Source of the DNA: Chitinophaga sp. CF118
GTDB taxonomy: Bacteria; Bacteroidota; Bacteroidia; Chitinophagales; Chitinophagaceae
Direction: 5' to 3'
Assembly (NCBI RefSeq): GCF_900112615.1
Contig: NZ_FOMK01000010.1
Coordinates: 124,001-188,000 of the forward strand
Length of the DNA stretch: 64,000 nt
In this document: piece after piece, positions 51,158 to 60,333 of the stretch
How positions within the stretch are numbered: the first letter of the stretch is position 1
How the letters are laid out: every line of letters begins with the position of its first letter
Program-made: the position numbers and the translations under genes
Notes under the pieces: model-generated
What the model was told of the DNA's origin: nothing
The model's input: only the letters and a program-made list of their open reading frames with translations
The model's database searches: none

Positions 51158-51580
51158 CTAATCTTCAAAATCTATTGACTTGATCTTATTAGCCAGGTTA
51201 TCGATGCTTTGCAGCTCTATTTCTATCATCTTTCTTTTCAGAACAAGTGCTTCTTCTTTAGAGATTAGTCCGTTTTTCAGTGCAGCCTGAATTTTCCTTT
51301 GCAGAAGGATTTTGGACTTTTCAACCTTCTTTCCTTTGAAGTAAGCATTGGTTTTTTTGGATAGGTACTTCCAGAATAAAGACAATACAATAGATACGCT
51401 GGGTGCAATAATGACCAGCCATGATTTTAAAGGGTAGGACTCAGAAAGATTGTTGGCGAGCAATACTAAAAGTGTTCCACCGCTGGCGCCGGCTATACTT
51501 GCGGATGTAGAAGAGGTCGGTTGCTGGGTATTTAATGCCGGTGTGGATAGGTTAGCAACCAGTGGATTTTCCTGGTTCAA
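51158..51580 (-). CDS. Hypothetical membrane protein
   Basis: A 140-residue protein: a Ser/Thr-rich N-terminal stretch, then two hydrophobic helices (GASGGTLLVLLANN and SWLVIIAPSVSIVLSLFW, about residues 33-68) and a Lys-rich helical cytoplasmic tail (KVEKSKILLQRKIQAALKNG..LKRKMIEIELQ). No family recognised. It is 30 bp downstream of the 79-residue membrane protein gene on the same strand; the two probably form an operon. Confidence 0.6.
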   Translation of the reverse strand: MNQENPLVANLSTPALNTQQPTSSTSASIAGASGGTLLVLLANNLSESYPLKSWLVIIAPSVSIVLSLFWKYLSKKTNAYFKGKKVEKSKILLQRKIQAALKNGLISKEEALVLKRKMIEIELQSIDNLANKIKSIDFED

Positions 51581-51610
51581 TTCGAAAATAGGATTTAAAT
51601 GAATATGGAG

Positions 51611-51850
51611 TTATTTGCCTAATAATGCGTCCATCGTACGGATTAACTGCTGGGTATCGTTTTGTTTTTCTAGCTCTAACACAATTACTTTGCCTGACTT
51701 GTTTTCTATCACTAGATTTTTAGGAGGATATTTGCGGAATTTCTTCAGCTTTACAGATTCTTTTGTCGCATTAAACAAGGTTACAGCCAATGAAGACAGC
51801 GACGCGCAAACCGTTATAATTCCCAATATGGTGGTGAATGTAGTTGACAT
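51611..51850 (-). CDS. Small single-helix membrane protein
   Basis: A 79-residue protein with one N-terminal helix (MSTTFTTILGIITVCASLSSLAVTLF) and a basic linker followed by a short beta-strand region (NLVIENKSGKVIVLELEKQ) and DALLGK tail. The layout is like small effector-associated proteins found beside defence or signalling genes, but I cannot assign it with confidence. Confidence 0.55.
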   Translation of the reverse strand: MSTTFTTILGIITVCASLSSLAVTLFNATKESVKLKKFRKYPPKNLVIENKSGKVIVLELEKQNDTQQLIRTMDALLGK

Positions 51851-51994
51851 CTATAAATTTATAAGGTTTAGATATCTAATTTACGGATTTTTTATCAGAA
51901 AAACCCTCTTCTTATCTAGTATATAAAATAAATAATACATTTAAAAGAGTATACGTAGTAAGTCTATTTATAATTCGAATTATTTTTTCACTTT

Positions 51995-52027
51995 GTAAGT
52001 AGTTTTTCAGAATTCCCTGTCCTTATA
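51995..52027 (+). promoter_or_regulatory. Candidate ECF sigma promoter (sigma gene side)
   Basis: GTAAGTAG (51995-52002), 12 bp, CCCTGTCCTTATA (52015-52027). The identical two blocks with the same 12-bp spacer occur before the fecR gene at 52853-52885. This lies 224 bp before the sigma ATG, so the leader is long. Probably the promoter recognised by the sigma factor of this locus. Confidence 0.6.
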
Positions 52028-52251
52028 CAGAATAAGCGCTTTTGGGGCAACTTTTAAATCTTATAAAAAGGGGAGTTAATTGCACTAAGAAAAACTATAC
52101 AATTGCTTTATACCTTATGATTGGGGAGATGAATTTCAGGCAATAGTTATCTTTACCTTTTGTGCCGGCTTAACCTTATTCTTCAGTTTAACACGTTATA
52201 AAACAAGGAAGTACTGTAGTTAGAAAAACTACCCGCGTAAACAGGTGAAGT

Positions 52252-52836
52252 ATGAGTAGCAGTGCAAATATCAGGATTTGGCAACAACAAATTGCGTGTC
52301 ATGGGGATGAAAAAGCCTTCGCAGAGCTGTTCCGTTATTTTTACGATCGTCTATTACATTTTTGTATCCAGTACGTTCACACACGTGAAGCGGCAGAAGA
52401 GATTGTTTCTGACGTATTTGTGAAAATCTGGAACAGGCGTACAGAACTTGAACAGGTAGCTAACCTGGAAGTATATCTGTTTGTAGCCATTAAAAATCAT
52501 TCACTTAACTATCTCGAACAATATTCTTCCCTGCGTATTACTCCTATTAATGATGAAACAGGTATTGCGCAACTCACCAATTCTGTGGATCCTGAAAGAA
52601 CGATGGAATGGAAGGAAATCCTTTTCAGAATGGATCAGGAAGTAAGCCGCCTGCCGGATCAGTGTCGCAGGGTGTTTAAGCTGATTAAGGAAGAAGGATT
52701 TAAATACAAAGATGTTGCAGAGATCCTGAATATTTCCCCACGCACCGTGGAAACCCAGTTATTCCGCGCTATGAAACGGCTCAATGAAGTAGTAGGGCCA
52801 TATATGTTTAACCGCGTGAAAAATAAGGAGCAGTAA
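52252..52836 (+). CDS. ECF RNA polymerase sigma-70 factor
   Basis: A 194-residue ECF sigma factor. Region 2: YDRLLHFCIQYVHTREAAEEIVSDVFVKIWNRR (about residues 30-62) and LEVYLFVAIKNHSLNYL. Region 4: LPDQCRRVFKLIKEEGFKYKDVAEILNISPRTVETQLFRAMKRL (about residues 140-183). It heads the alpha-mannan SusCD locus and is followed by fecR after 68 bp. Confidence 0.93.
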   Translation: MSSSANIRIWQQQIACHGDEKAFAELFRYFYDRLLHFCIQYVHTREAAEEIVSDVFVKIWNRRTELEQVANLEVYLFVAIKNHSLNYLEQYSSLRITPINDETGIAQLTNSVDPERTMEWKEILFRMDQEVSRLPDQCRRVFKLIKEEGFKYKDVAEILNISPRTVETQLFRAMKRLNEVVGPYMFNRVKNKEQ

Positions 52837-52852
52837 ATTATTTTTATGCATT

Positions 52853-52885
52853 GTAAGTAGTTATCTTCTTTTCCCTGTCCTTATA
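52853..52885 (+). promoter_or_regulatory. Candidate ECF sigma promoter (fecR side)
   Basis: GTAAGTAG (52853-52860), 12 bp, CCCTGTCCTTATA (52873-52885), 19 bp before the fecR ATG. Same blocks and spacing as at 51995; sequence between blocks differs, which suggests selection on the two blocks. Confidence 0.6.
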
Positions 52886-52904
52886 GTACAACCGGCTCTA
52901 TTTT

Positions 52905-53924
52905 ATGATTAGCGAAGAATTATTTACCACGTTAGCCGCCAGGAAACTGGCAGGAGAAGCAACCGCCGAAGAACAACAGGAGCTGGATGCCATGCTGCAG
53001 CAACATGCTGTTTTACGGGAACGTTATTTAATCCTTCAGCAATACTTTACAGAATCCGCTTACCATAATACTTCAGATACAGAGCAGGCATTGACACGCA
53101 CTTTGTCCCGGATTCATGCTTCCGGGAATGATATACCGGTAAAGCGTATACGTTTTACTGCTGTATGGAAATGGGCAGGCGTAGCAGCAGCCGTACTCCT
53201 GATAGCAGGCATTGGATTCACTTATCGTTTCACCACGACTGTAAAACAGGAGGCACTGGCAGATACCGCCCAATGGCTGAACAGGCAGAATGGTAAGGCT
53301 ACTAAGGCTATCATAGAACTGGCTGATGGTAGCAAGATATGGCTGAATGCAGATAGCAAACTCACCTATCCTGAAGTATTTAATAATAATATCCGCGAAG
53401 TATACCTCGAAGGAGAGGCCTTCTTTGATGTAGCCAGCAATCCTGAAAGACCTTTTATCATCCACCTTGCTAAAGGGAATGTGCAGGTATTAGGTACTTC
53501 TTTTAATATCCGTGCGTATAATAATGAACCTATACAAACATCTGTGAAAACCGGTAAGGTAGCATTTATTCCTGCTTATGACGGATCCGGAAAAAAACCG
53601 GATACCATTTATATTACTCCCGACGAAAAAGTGATCTACGAACTTAAAAGTGAGAGCATTAAAAAAGAAGCTACTTATGCAGAAGATGACAAGGCCTGGA
53701 CAGAGGGCCGCCTTGTATTCAGGAACATGACACTTGAGGAAATATCCTTCGAACTGGAAAGAGCATTCGGGAAGAAAGTAACCTTTATGGAAGATGCACC
53801 ACGGCATTACCGCTTAACAGGCAATTTCCAGAATAACAATCTGCAGGATATCATGTACTACCTGGCCAGATCAAAAGCGTTTCACTACGATATTACTGAT
53901 AGCACATTAGTGATCAGCCAGTAA
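52905..53924 (+). CDS. FecR family anti-sigma factor
   Basis: A 339-residue single-pass protein. N-terminal anti-sigma part (LAARKLAGEATAEEQQELDAML), transmembrane helix WAGVAAAVLLIAGIGFTY (about residues 89-106), periplasmic FecR domain (AIIELADGSKIWLNADSKLTYP; REVYLEGEAFFDVASNPERPF; VQVLGTSFNIRAY) and C-terminal DUF4974 ending ITDSTLVISQ. It should hold the adjacent sigma factor inactive until SusC signals. Confidence 0.93.
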   Translation: MISEELFTTLAARKLAGEATAEEQQELDAMLQQHAVLRERYLILQQYFTESAYHNTSDTEQALTRTLSRIHASGNDIPVKRIRFTAVWKWAGVAAAVLLIAGIGFTYRFTTTVKQEALADTAQWLNRQNGKATKAIIELADGSKIWLNADSKLTYPEVFNNNIREVYLEGEAFFDVASNPERPFIIHLAKGNVQVLGTSFNIRAYNNEPIQTSVKTGKVAFIPAYDGSGKKPDTIYITPDEKVIYELKSESIKKEATYAEDDKAWTEGRLVFRNMTLEEISFELERAFGKKVTFMEDAPRHYRLTGNFQNNNLQDIMYYLARSKAFHYDITDSTLVISQ

Positions 53925-53992
53925 TTCGGTTTATGCATAATTTATAGTTCACGTTATTTCAAATCAATCAAATTCTCAAACACAGCCGCGTT

Positions 53993-56900
53993 ATGAAAGA
54001 AAGACCGCTACCTATTTCTTTTTCGGGTCCTTTCCGCTCGTTGTACCTGCCAATTATTGTCTGCATGGCTTTGTTAAGCATGCTGGATCTGAAGGCGCAG
54101 GTGGCATTCGCCTCCAACTCAGGGCATTTGCCAATTGTACAACAGGTAAAGGATACGGAGAAACCTTTAGAGAATCGTATCAGCCTGCAGGTAAGTAATG
54201 AACTGCTGGGTCATGTACTCGAAAAAATTGAGCAGCAGACACCTTTTGTGTTTGTATACTCTAATGATGAAATCAAAGCCGCACAGAAAATTTCCCTGAA
54301 CGTAAAAGACAAGAAACTGGCAGAAGTGCTGGAAATGGTTTTATCTCCACTGGATATCCGGTTTGAATTAATCAGTAACAAGATCATTCTCCGCCAACGT
54401 CATAGTAACGATGCTGCAACAGCAGACAGAGAAGATATTACAGTGAATGGCCGTGTTGTGAATAACAAGGGAGAAGGAATATCCAATGTAAATGTTCGTT
54501 TGCAGGGTGGGACTGCTGGTACTACTACAAATGATCAGGGTTTTTTTACGCTAAAGATCCCGGCTGGGCAAAGCAATGGTACCTTGGTTTGCTCTTCCGT
54601 TGGTTACATCCCGGCGGAAGTGGGGATCAATAGCAGAACAAGTATTACCATCATGCTTACTGCCGACTCTAAGGACCTGGGAGAGATAGTTGTTACAGCA
54701 TATGGCTCACAGCAAAAGAAACAGGTAACAGCTGCTATCAATACCGTCTCTACAAAAGACCTGGCAGGCAAACCCGTTACCAATATGTTTCAGGCCCTTC
54801 AGGGCACTGCACCTAATCTGATCCTGCAGCAGAATACTGCTGAACCGGGCGCTAAATTAGTACTCAATATCCGGGGTGTAGGTAGTCTTACCGGCAATAC
54901 TCCCCTCATCATGATTGATGGTGTGGACGCAGGTTCTGTAGGATTACAAAACCTGAACCCATATGATGTGGAAAGTATTTCAGTATTAAAAGATGCTTCC
55001 TCTGCCGCTATTTATGGTTCACAGGCTGCTAATGGGGTAGTTTATGTAACTACTAAAAAAGGATCTAAAGATGGGAAACCAAGTGTAACATACAATGCAA
55101 TGTATGGTTGGCAAACGCCTACTACACTACCCCGGCAGGTAGAAGCATGGCAGTATATGACACTCAAAAATGAAGCACTGGTAAACTCCGGAAAAACACC
55201 TCAGTACTCACCGGAACAAATCAGTTACTGGAATCAGCGTGGCTCTGAACCAGCTATGTTGCATGAAATGATCCGCAAATACACACCTCAGCAGAACCAT
55301 AGTCTGAGTCTTACCGGTGGCGGTAAAAGCAGCAGCTACCTGGTATCTCTGGGATATGTGGATCAGGGAAATATGTTGCAGAACTCTTACGTTACACAGG
55401 ATTTTTATTACAAACGTTATAACGCAAGAACTAATTTATCTGTAGATGTAAGCAAGTATGTAAAGGTGAATGCAAACATCTCTTATACAAAATCAAAATT
55501 CCGCACACAGGCTGCAGATATAGGATTGCTAATCAGAGATGCCATGCGTACGCCCCGCATCTATCCTGTAAAAGATTCTCTGGGTAACTTCGTAGTACCT
55601 GCTCTGAGCAGTAACAACGTAATTGCGCAACTTGAACTGGGAGGGTTTAACCTGAAAGATCAGGATAACCTGCTGGGAGGTCTGGACATCGTCATTACGC
55701 CTGTTAAGCACTTTAAGGTTAATCTGAATGCTTCCGGTAATTACAGCATCAATAATGAAATAAACCGCGTCAACAAATATACCTACGCATCTTATTATAC
55801 TACTGCAAATCCTCCTATATACAATCAGTATTGGGAGTCTGAGTACAAAGACATGAACACAAACGTGTATGGTACAGCGGAGTATGAGAATACCTTTGGC
55901 AAACATTATGTGAAAGGTTTGGTAGGTGCAAGAAGTGATGCAGTAAATGAATATTACGGGGTAAAGGCTAGTCGCTATGGTACTACCAATCTGGATGATC
56001 AATGGGCTATCGGTGGAGGATATATCCCCAAACCGGATGGCAGCTTTGATTATGGTAACATTGGTACCTACAACGATATATCCAATCCTAATCTGTATGC
56101 ACTGAACTCCCTTTTTGGGAGAGTGAACTATGCTTATGATGATAAATACCTGGCAGAATTCACCTGGCGCTACGACGGATCTTCCAAACTGGCTCCCGGT
56201 CACCGCTGGCAGTTCTTCCCGGCATTCTCTCTCGGATGGCGTATCACTGACGAGAAGTTTCTGGAAGACATAAAAGAGAAATTTGGTAACGTAAAATTCC
56301 GTTACTCCTGGGGACAGGTGGGTAACTCTAACATAGGTGGTTATAACTACCTGGCAAGGGTGACACTGAATTCAGGTAAGTATTCATTTAATAATTCCCC
56401 TTCTGCGGGTGCCGATTTCTCCGCTTATAATGAAACATTAAAGTGGGAAATATCAACTATGACCAACTATGGTGTGGACATAGATGTTTTCAATAACAAA
56501 ATCACTGCTTCGTTCGACTACTTTAATAAAAATACTTCAGGAATCTACCTGGAACAGGTAGTGCCAGGTACAGCCGGTATCGGATCTTCTTTACAAAACG
56601 TAGGTAAAGTTCAGAATAAAGGTTGGGAATTTACAGTAGCCTACCATGCAAGAACAGGTAGCGTAAATCACAATTTCTCTGCTAACCTGTCTGATAACTT
56701 AAACAAAGTGGTTCAATTCGGTGAGCAGTCCATCAGAGGATCTGACTTTTCTTATATTATCAAAGAAGGTTTCCCAATCGCTTCTTACTATGGATATAAA
56801 TCAAATGGTCTGTATCAGAATCTGGACGATATCAAAAACGCTCCTTCCGTACCATTTGCATATAATCAGCAGGTAATGCCGGGAGATGTAAAATACATAG

Positions 56901-57484
56901 ACCGCAATGGTGATGGTAAAATAGATGCAAGTGATCGTTATGTATTTGGTAATCCTTTCCCCCGTTATACTTTTGGTTTCTCCTATAATGCCAGCTGGAA
57001 AAACTTCGACTTCACCATGTTATGGCAAGGTGTAGGTAAAAGATCTCAGTTCCTGCGCGGTGATATCGTAGAAGCATTCCACAATAATGAGGATCACGCA
57101 TTCGTACAGCACCTCGACCGCTGGACACCTACGAATCCGGAAGCCAGCTATCCACGCCTGACTATCGGAACAGCAGATGCCAACAACTTTGCTTATTCTG
57201 ATTACTGGCTGTTTGATACAAGGTACCTGCGTTTGAAGAACCTTCAGTTTGGTTATACTTTACCCCGTACATGGTTAAACGCTGTAAACATCCAGAGTGC
57301 AAGGATTTATTTTACCAGTCAGAATCTGCTGACAATTACTCCTCGTCGTTTCCGCGAACTGGGTGTAGATCCGGAGTTCACACAGTTTGATGAAAAACTG
57401 GACAATAAAAATTACAACGCCATAGCAGGACGTAACTATCCAAACGCAGCCACATTCTCATTTGGCCTGGATCTGAAATTCTGA
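53993..57484 (+). CDS. SusC/RagA TonB-dependent outer-membrane transporter with STN domain
   Basis: A 1163-residue protein. Signal region (SLYLPIIVCMALLSMLDLKAQ), STN domain (about residues 62-135, ISLQVSNELLGHVLEKIEQQ), carboxypeptidase-like sandwich (about 150-225), plug (DLGEIVVTAYGSQQKKQVTAA; IRGVGSLTGNTPLIMIDGVDAG; VLKDASSAAIYGSQAANGVVYV) and a barrel ending AATFSFGLDLKF. The downstream SusD, SusE-like and GH76 proteins indicate import of alpha-mannan oligosaccharides. susD follows 25 bp after. Confidence 0.95.
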   Translation: MKERPLPISFSGPFRSLYLPIIVCMALLSMLDLKAQVAFASNSGHLPIVQQVKDTEKPLENRISLQVSNELLGHVLEKIEQQTPFVFVYSNDEIKAAQKISLNVKDKKLAEVLEMVLSPLDIRFELISNKIILRQRHSNDAATADREDITVNGRVVNNKGEGISNVNVRLQGGTAGTTTNDQGFFTLKIPAGQSNGTLVCSSVGYIPAEVGINSRTSITIMLTADSKDLGEIVVTAYGSQQKKQVTAAINTVSTKDLAGKPVTNMFQALQGTAPNLILQQNTAEPGAKLVLNIRGVGSLTGNTPLIMIDGVDAGSVGLQNLNPYDVESISVLKDASSAAIYGSQAANGVVYVTTKKGSKDGKPSVTYNAMYGWQTPTTLPRQVEAWQYMTLKNEALVNSGKTPQYSPEQISYWNQRGSEPAMLHEMIRKYTPQQNHSLSLTGGGKSSSYLVSLGYVDQGNMLQNSYVTQDFYYKRYNARTNLSVDVSKYVKVNANISYTKSKFRTQAADIGLLIRDAMRTPRIYPVKDSLGNFVVPALSSNNVIAQLELGGFNLKDQDNLLGGLDIVITPVKHFKVNLNASGNYSINNEINRVNKYTYASYYTTANPPIYNQYWESEYKDMNTNVYGTAEYENTFGKHYVKGLVGARSDAVNEYYGVKASRYGTTNLDDQWAIGGGYIPKPDGSFDYGNIGTYNDISNPNLYALNSLFGRVNYAYDDKYLAEFTWRYDGSSKLAPGHRWQFFPAFSLGWRITDEKFLEDIKEKFGNVKFRYSWGQVGNSNIGGYNYLARVTLNSGKYSFNNSPSAGADFSAYNETLKWEISTMTNYGVDIDVFNNKITASFDYFNKNTSGIYLEQVVPGTAGIGSSLQNVGKVQNKGWEFTVAYHARTGSVNHNFSANLSDNLNKVVQFGEQSIRGSDFSYIIKEGFPIASYYGYKSNGLYQNLDDIKNAPSVPFAYNQQVMPGDVKYIDRNGDGKIDASDRYVFGNPFPRYTFGFSYNASWKNFDFTMLWQGVGKRSQFLRGDIVEAFHNNEDHAFVQHLDRWTPTNPEASYPRLTIGTADANNFAYSDYWLFDTRYLRLKNLQFGYTLPRTWLNAVNIQSARIYFTSQNLLTITPRRFRELGVDPEFTQFDEKLDNKNYNAIAGRNYPNAATFSFGLDLKF

Positions 57485-57509
57485 TAATGGTTCTTAAATA
57501 GTTCATTGT

Positions 57510-59132
57510 ATGAAGAGATTATTACTGTTAATATTATGCGCTACTATGCTGTTCTCCTGCCGAAAGCTGGATCAGCCTATCACGCGCGATTTCACAGACG
57601 CTGCTTACTGGCGGAATGCAGATGATGCATTGGCCGCTTTGTCCAGCTGTTATGAAAATATGTCGCGAGCCGACTACTTTTTTGGAGATGAAGCATTGAG
57701 TGATAACGGATATGTAAGCGGAGTTGGATTTAATGCTGTATCAAAGATCGCCAACGGTGCTTATGATCCTTCAAATCTCCGTATAACAGATGAATGGAAA
57801 TACCGCTTCACCTGCATTCGCAAGTGTAATACGGTAACAACGAATATAGATAAGGTGCCGGCCCTGGATTCTGCATTAAAACGCCGCATAGTGGCTGAAA
57901 CCCGCTTTATCCGCGCTTACTCCTATTTCCAACTGGTAAACTGGTATGGCGATGTACCTTTCTATACCAATCTAATTAATATCGACGAATCAAAAAGCAT
58001 CACACGTACCGGGAAGAGCCAGGTGTTGGAATTCATTCAGAAAGAACTGACTGAAATCCGTGCAGACCTGCCGGTGAATAATTACACAGGTGCTGCCGGT
58101 GGATATGCTGAAAAGGATAAAGGCCGCATTACCCGTGGAGCTGCTATTGCACTCAGTGCACGTGTACATCTGTTCAAAGGAGAATGGCAGGGCGTGATAG
58201 ACGATTGTAATCTCCTGATCGATAAAACAGAAAACGGTACTTACGGTTTGCTGGCTAATTACAGCGATGTTTTCACGACCGCAAATGAGTATAATCGTGA
58301 AGTAATCCTGGATTTGCAATTTGGTGGTGGCAGAACATATGATTCTCAACGCAGCTTCCTGCCGCAAACATTAGCTCTGCTGAGAAGTACACTGGTACCT
58401 ACACAAGACCTGGTAGATGATTATGTAATGGTGAATGGTAAAGGAATCACCGAATCCGGTTCCGGTTATGATGCAAATGATCCTTATAAAAACAGGGATC
58501 CTCGCTTTGAAGCTACTATACTACACGACGGCTCTACTATTACAGACTTTGACAACAAGGTACAGACCATTCTTACACAGACAGGTTCCAACCCTTCTAC
58601 CAACAGTATAGATGACCAGGGAGCTTCTCCTACCGGTTATTACTTCTATAAATATTACGATCGAACTGCCAGCAATTATAACTCAGGACTGAACATTATC
58701 CTGATCCGTTATGCAGATGTATTACTGATGTATGCAGAGGCTAAGAATGAGCTGGGCCAGTTGGATGCAGCCGTATGGAATCAAACCATTCGTGCTTTAA
58801 GAGTACGTGCTAAATTCACAGATGCAGGCGCTATTGAATTCCCCGGTTTAACCAAAGAGCAATTACAAAGTATTGTTCGCCGTGAAAGAAGAGCTGAACT
58901 TGCATTTGAAGGTGTACGGGCTTTTGATATCCGCCGCTGGAAGATAGCAGATCAGGTGATGAACAGACCTGTAAGGGGTATTAAAGTTACCTCTGGTGCA
59001 TTCAATAAAGATGCAAACGGGTACATCATTGTGGAGAACAGAATCTTCACAAATCCCAAACATTATCTCTGGCCGGTACCAACATTTGAACGTGATCAGA
59101 ACACTAACCTCGGACAAAACCAGGATTGGTAA
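57510..59132 (+). CDS. SusD/RagB family nutrient-binding lipoprotein
   Basis: A 540-residue outer-membrane lipoprotein. Lipobox LCATMLFSCRKLD (Cys about residue 17). SusD landmarks: DFTDAAYWRNADDALAALSSCYENM, RRIVAETRFIRAYSYFQLVNWYGDVPF (about residues 129-155), VLLMYAEAKNELGQLDAAVWNQTIRALRVRA pieces and LAFEGVRAFDIRRWK (about residues 462-476), and a C-terminal WPVPTFERDQN. Length is standard for glycan-binding SusDs. It caps the SusC of this locus. Confidence 0.95.
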   Translation: MKRLLLLILCATMLFSCRKLDQPITRDFTDAAYWRNADDALAALSSCYENMSRADYFFGDEALSDNGYVSGVGFNAVSKIANGAYDPSNLRITDEWKYRFTCIRKCNTVTTNIDKVPALDSALKRRIVAETRFIRAYSYFQLVNWYGDVPFYTNLINIDESKSITRTGKSQVLEFIQKELTEIRADLPVNNYTGAAGGYAEKDKGRITRGAAIALSARVHLFKGEWQGVIDDCNLLIDKTENGTYGLLANYSDVFTTANEYNREVILDLQFGGGRTYDSQRSFLPQTLALLRSTLVPTQDLVDDYVMVNGKGITESGSGYDANDPYKNRDPRFEATILHDGSTITDFDNKVQTILTQTGSNPSTNSIDDQGASPTGYYFYKYYDRTASNYNSGLNIILIRYADVLLMYAEAKNELGQLDAAVWNQTIRALRVRAKFTDAGAIEFPGLTKEQLQSIVRRERRAELAFEGVRAFDIRRWKIADQVMNRPVRGIKVTSGAFNKDANGYIIVENRIFTNPKHYLWPVPTFERDQNTNLGQNQDW

Positions 59133-59164
59133 AATTCCACTAACAATTTTCAAACTGTTACGAT

Positions 59165-60298
59165 ATGAAAAAGTATTTCTCCGCTATAATTGTTGTATTC
59201 CTGGGCCTTCTGCTCACCAGTTGCAAAAAAGACTATAAACTCAATACTAACATTATGCCGGTAAGTAGACTGAATGCTCCGGTAGATGAAAAATATATCA
59301 AATTACAACCTGCTACCAGCGCTTCTGTTAGCTTTGAGTGGGAGCAGGCCCGTGCAGAAGATGGTTCTCTTGTATTGTATGAAGTAGTGTTTGATAAAGA
59401 GGGAGGTGACTTTTCCGATCCAGTTGCTACTATCTCTGCTGATGGCGGTGGCGTACAGAACAAACTCACCTTGTCTCACAAAGAATTGAACAGTATGGCC
59501 GGTAAAGCTGGCATTGCTGCATTGGCTACCGGAAAATTAAAATGGACGGTAAATGCCTCTAAAGGTTTTAATATCAAACAGGCACTGGAAATCCGCACTA
59601 TAGAAGTGGAAAGACCTAATGGTTTTGCAGAGATCCCTGTAGATGTATATCTGACCGGTGAGGCTACAGAAACAGGTAGCGATCTGTCAAAGGCGATAAA
59701 GCTGAAATCTACAGCAGCTGGTGTATTCGAAATCTATACTTCCCTGAATGATGGTAAATACCACTTCGTTGATAGAAATACAGGTACACCCACTACTTAT
59801 TATATCGATGGTACCACACTGAAAGAAGGTGGTGAAAGCTCACAGGCCAATGGTACAAAACAATACCGTCTGCGTCTGGACTTTAATAATACAGCCGCAA
59901 CAGTTACTGAGATTACAGCTATTGGTCTCTGGTTCGCTCCTGAAAATAAGATCTTGTATGATCTGCCTTATGCAGGTAACAGCACCTGGTCTTTCAAGAA
60001 CCAGGTGATCACCTTCCATCAGGAATCATGGGGCCGAGATGAACGTTACAAATTCCGCATGGACGTAAAATCTGCAGATGGTACTGCCAGTCAGGAATGG
60101 TACGGTAGTTCAAATTCTGATAATAACCGTCCAACAGCTACCACACCTCTATCTTTCTGGGAACTGAAGCCTGTTCCCAACAATGATCAGTATAACTATA
60201 GCTTCAAATTTAATGGAGACGTAGATACGAAGAACTGTGATGTGAATGTATACTTCGCGCCTGACAAGAATTATACGCATGAAGTGATCATCAAATAA
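59165..60298 (+). CDS. SusE-domain surface glycan-binding lipoprotein
   Basis: A 377-residue lipoprotein (lipobox LGLLLTSCKKD, Cys about residue 20). Residues about 25-155 are the SusE N-terminal immunoglobulin-like domain (LNAPVDEKYIKLQP, VSFEWEQA, YEVVFDKEGGDFSDP). The rest is two beta domains with many aromatic residues (VYLTGEATETGSDLSKAI; FEIYTSLNDGKYHFVDRNTG) that probably bind glycan on the cell surface. It lies between susD and the first GH76 gene in the operon. Confidence 0.82.
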   Translation: MKKYFSAIIVVFLGLLLTSCKKDYKLNTNIMPVSRLNAPVDEKYIKLQPATSASVSFEWEQARAEDGSLVLYEVVFDKEGGDFSDPVATISADGGGVQNKLTLSHKELNSMAGKAGIAALATGKLKWTVNASKGFNIKQALEIRTIEVERPNGFAEIPVDVYLTGEATETGSDLSKAIKLKSTAAGVFEIYTSLNDGKYHFVDRNTGTPTTYYIDGTTLKEGGESSQANGTKQYRLRLDFNNTAATVTEITAIGLWFAPENKILYDLPYAGNSTWSFKNQVITFHQESWGRDERYKFRMDVKSADGTASQEWYGSSNSDNNRPTATTPLSFWELKPVPNNDQYNYSFKFNGDVDTKNCDVNVYFAPDKNYTHEVIIK

Positions 60299-60333
60299 TA
60301 ATTCTCAACAGAATACTTCAAACTAATTGGCAT

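Noticed and set aside
55529..56203. Minus-strand open frame of 224 codons
   Set aside because: Antisense to the susC barrel region; no recognisable domain and odd Ile/Cys-rich composition.
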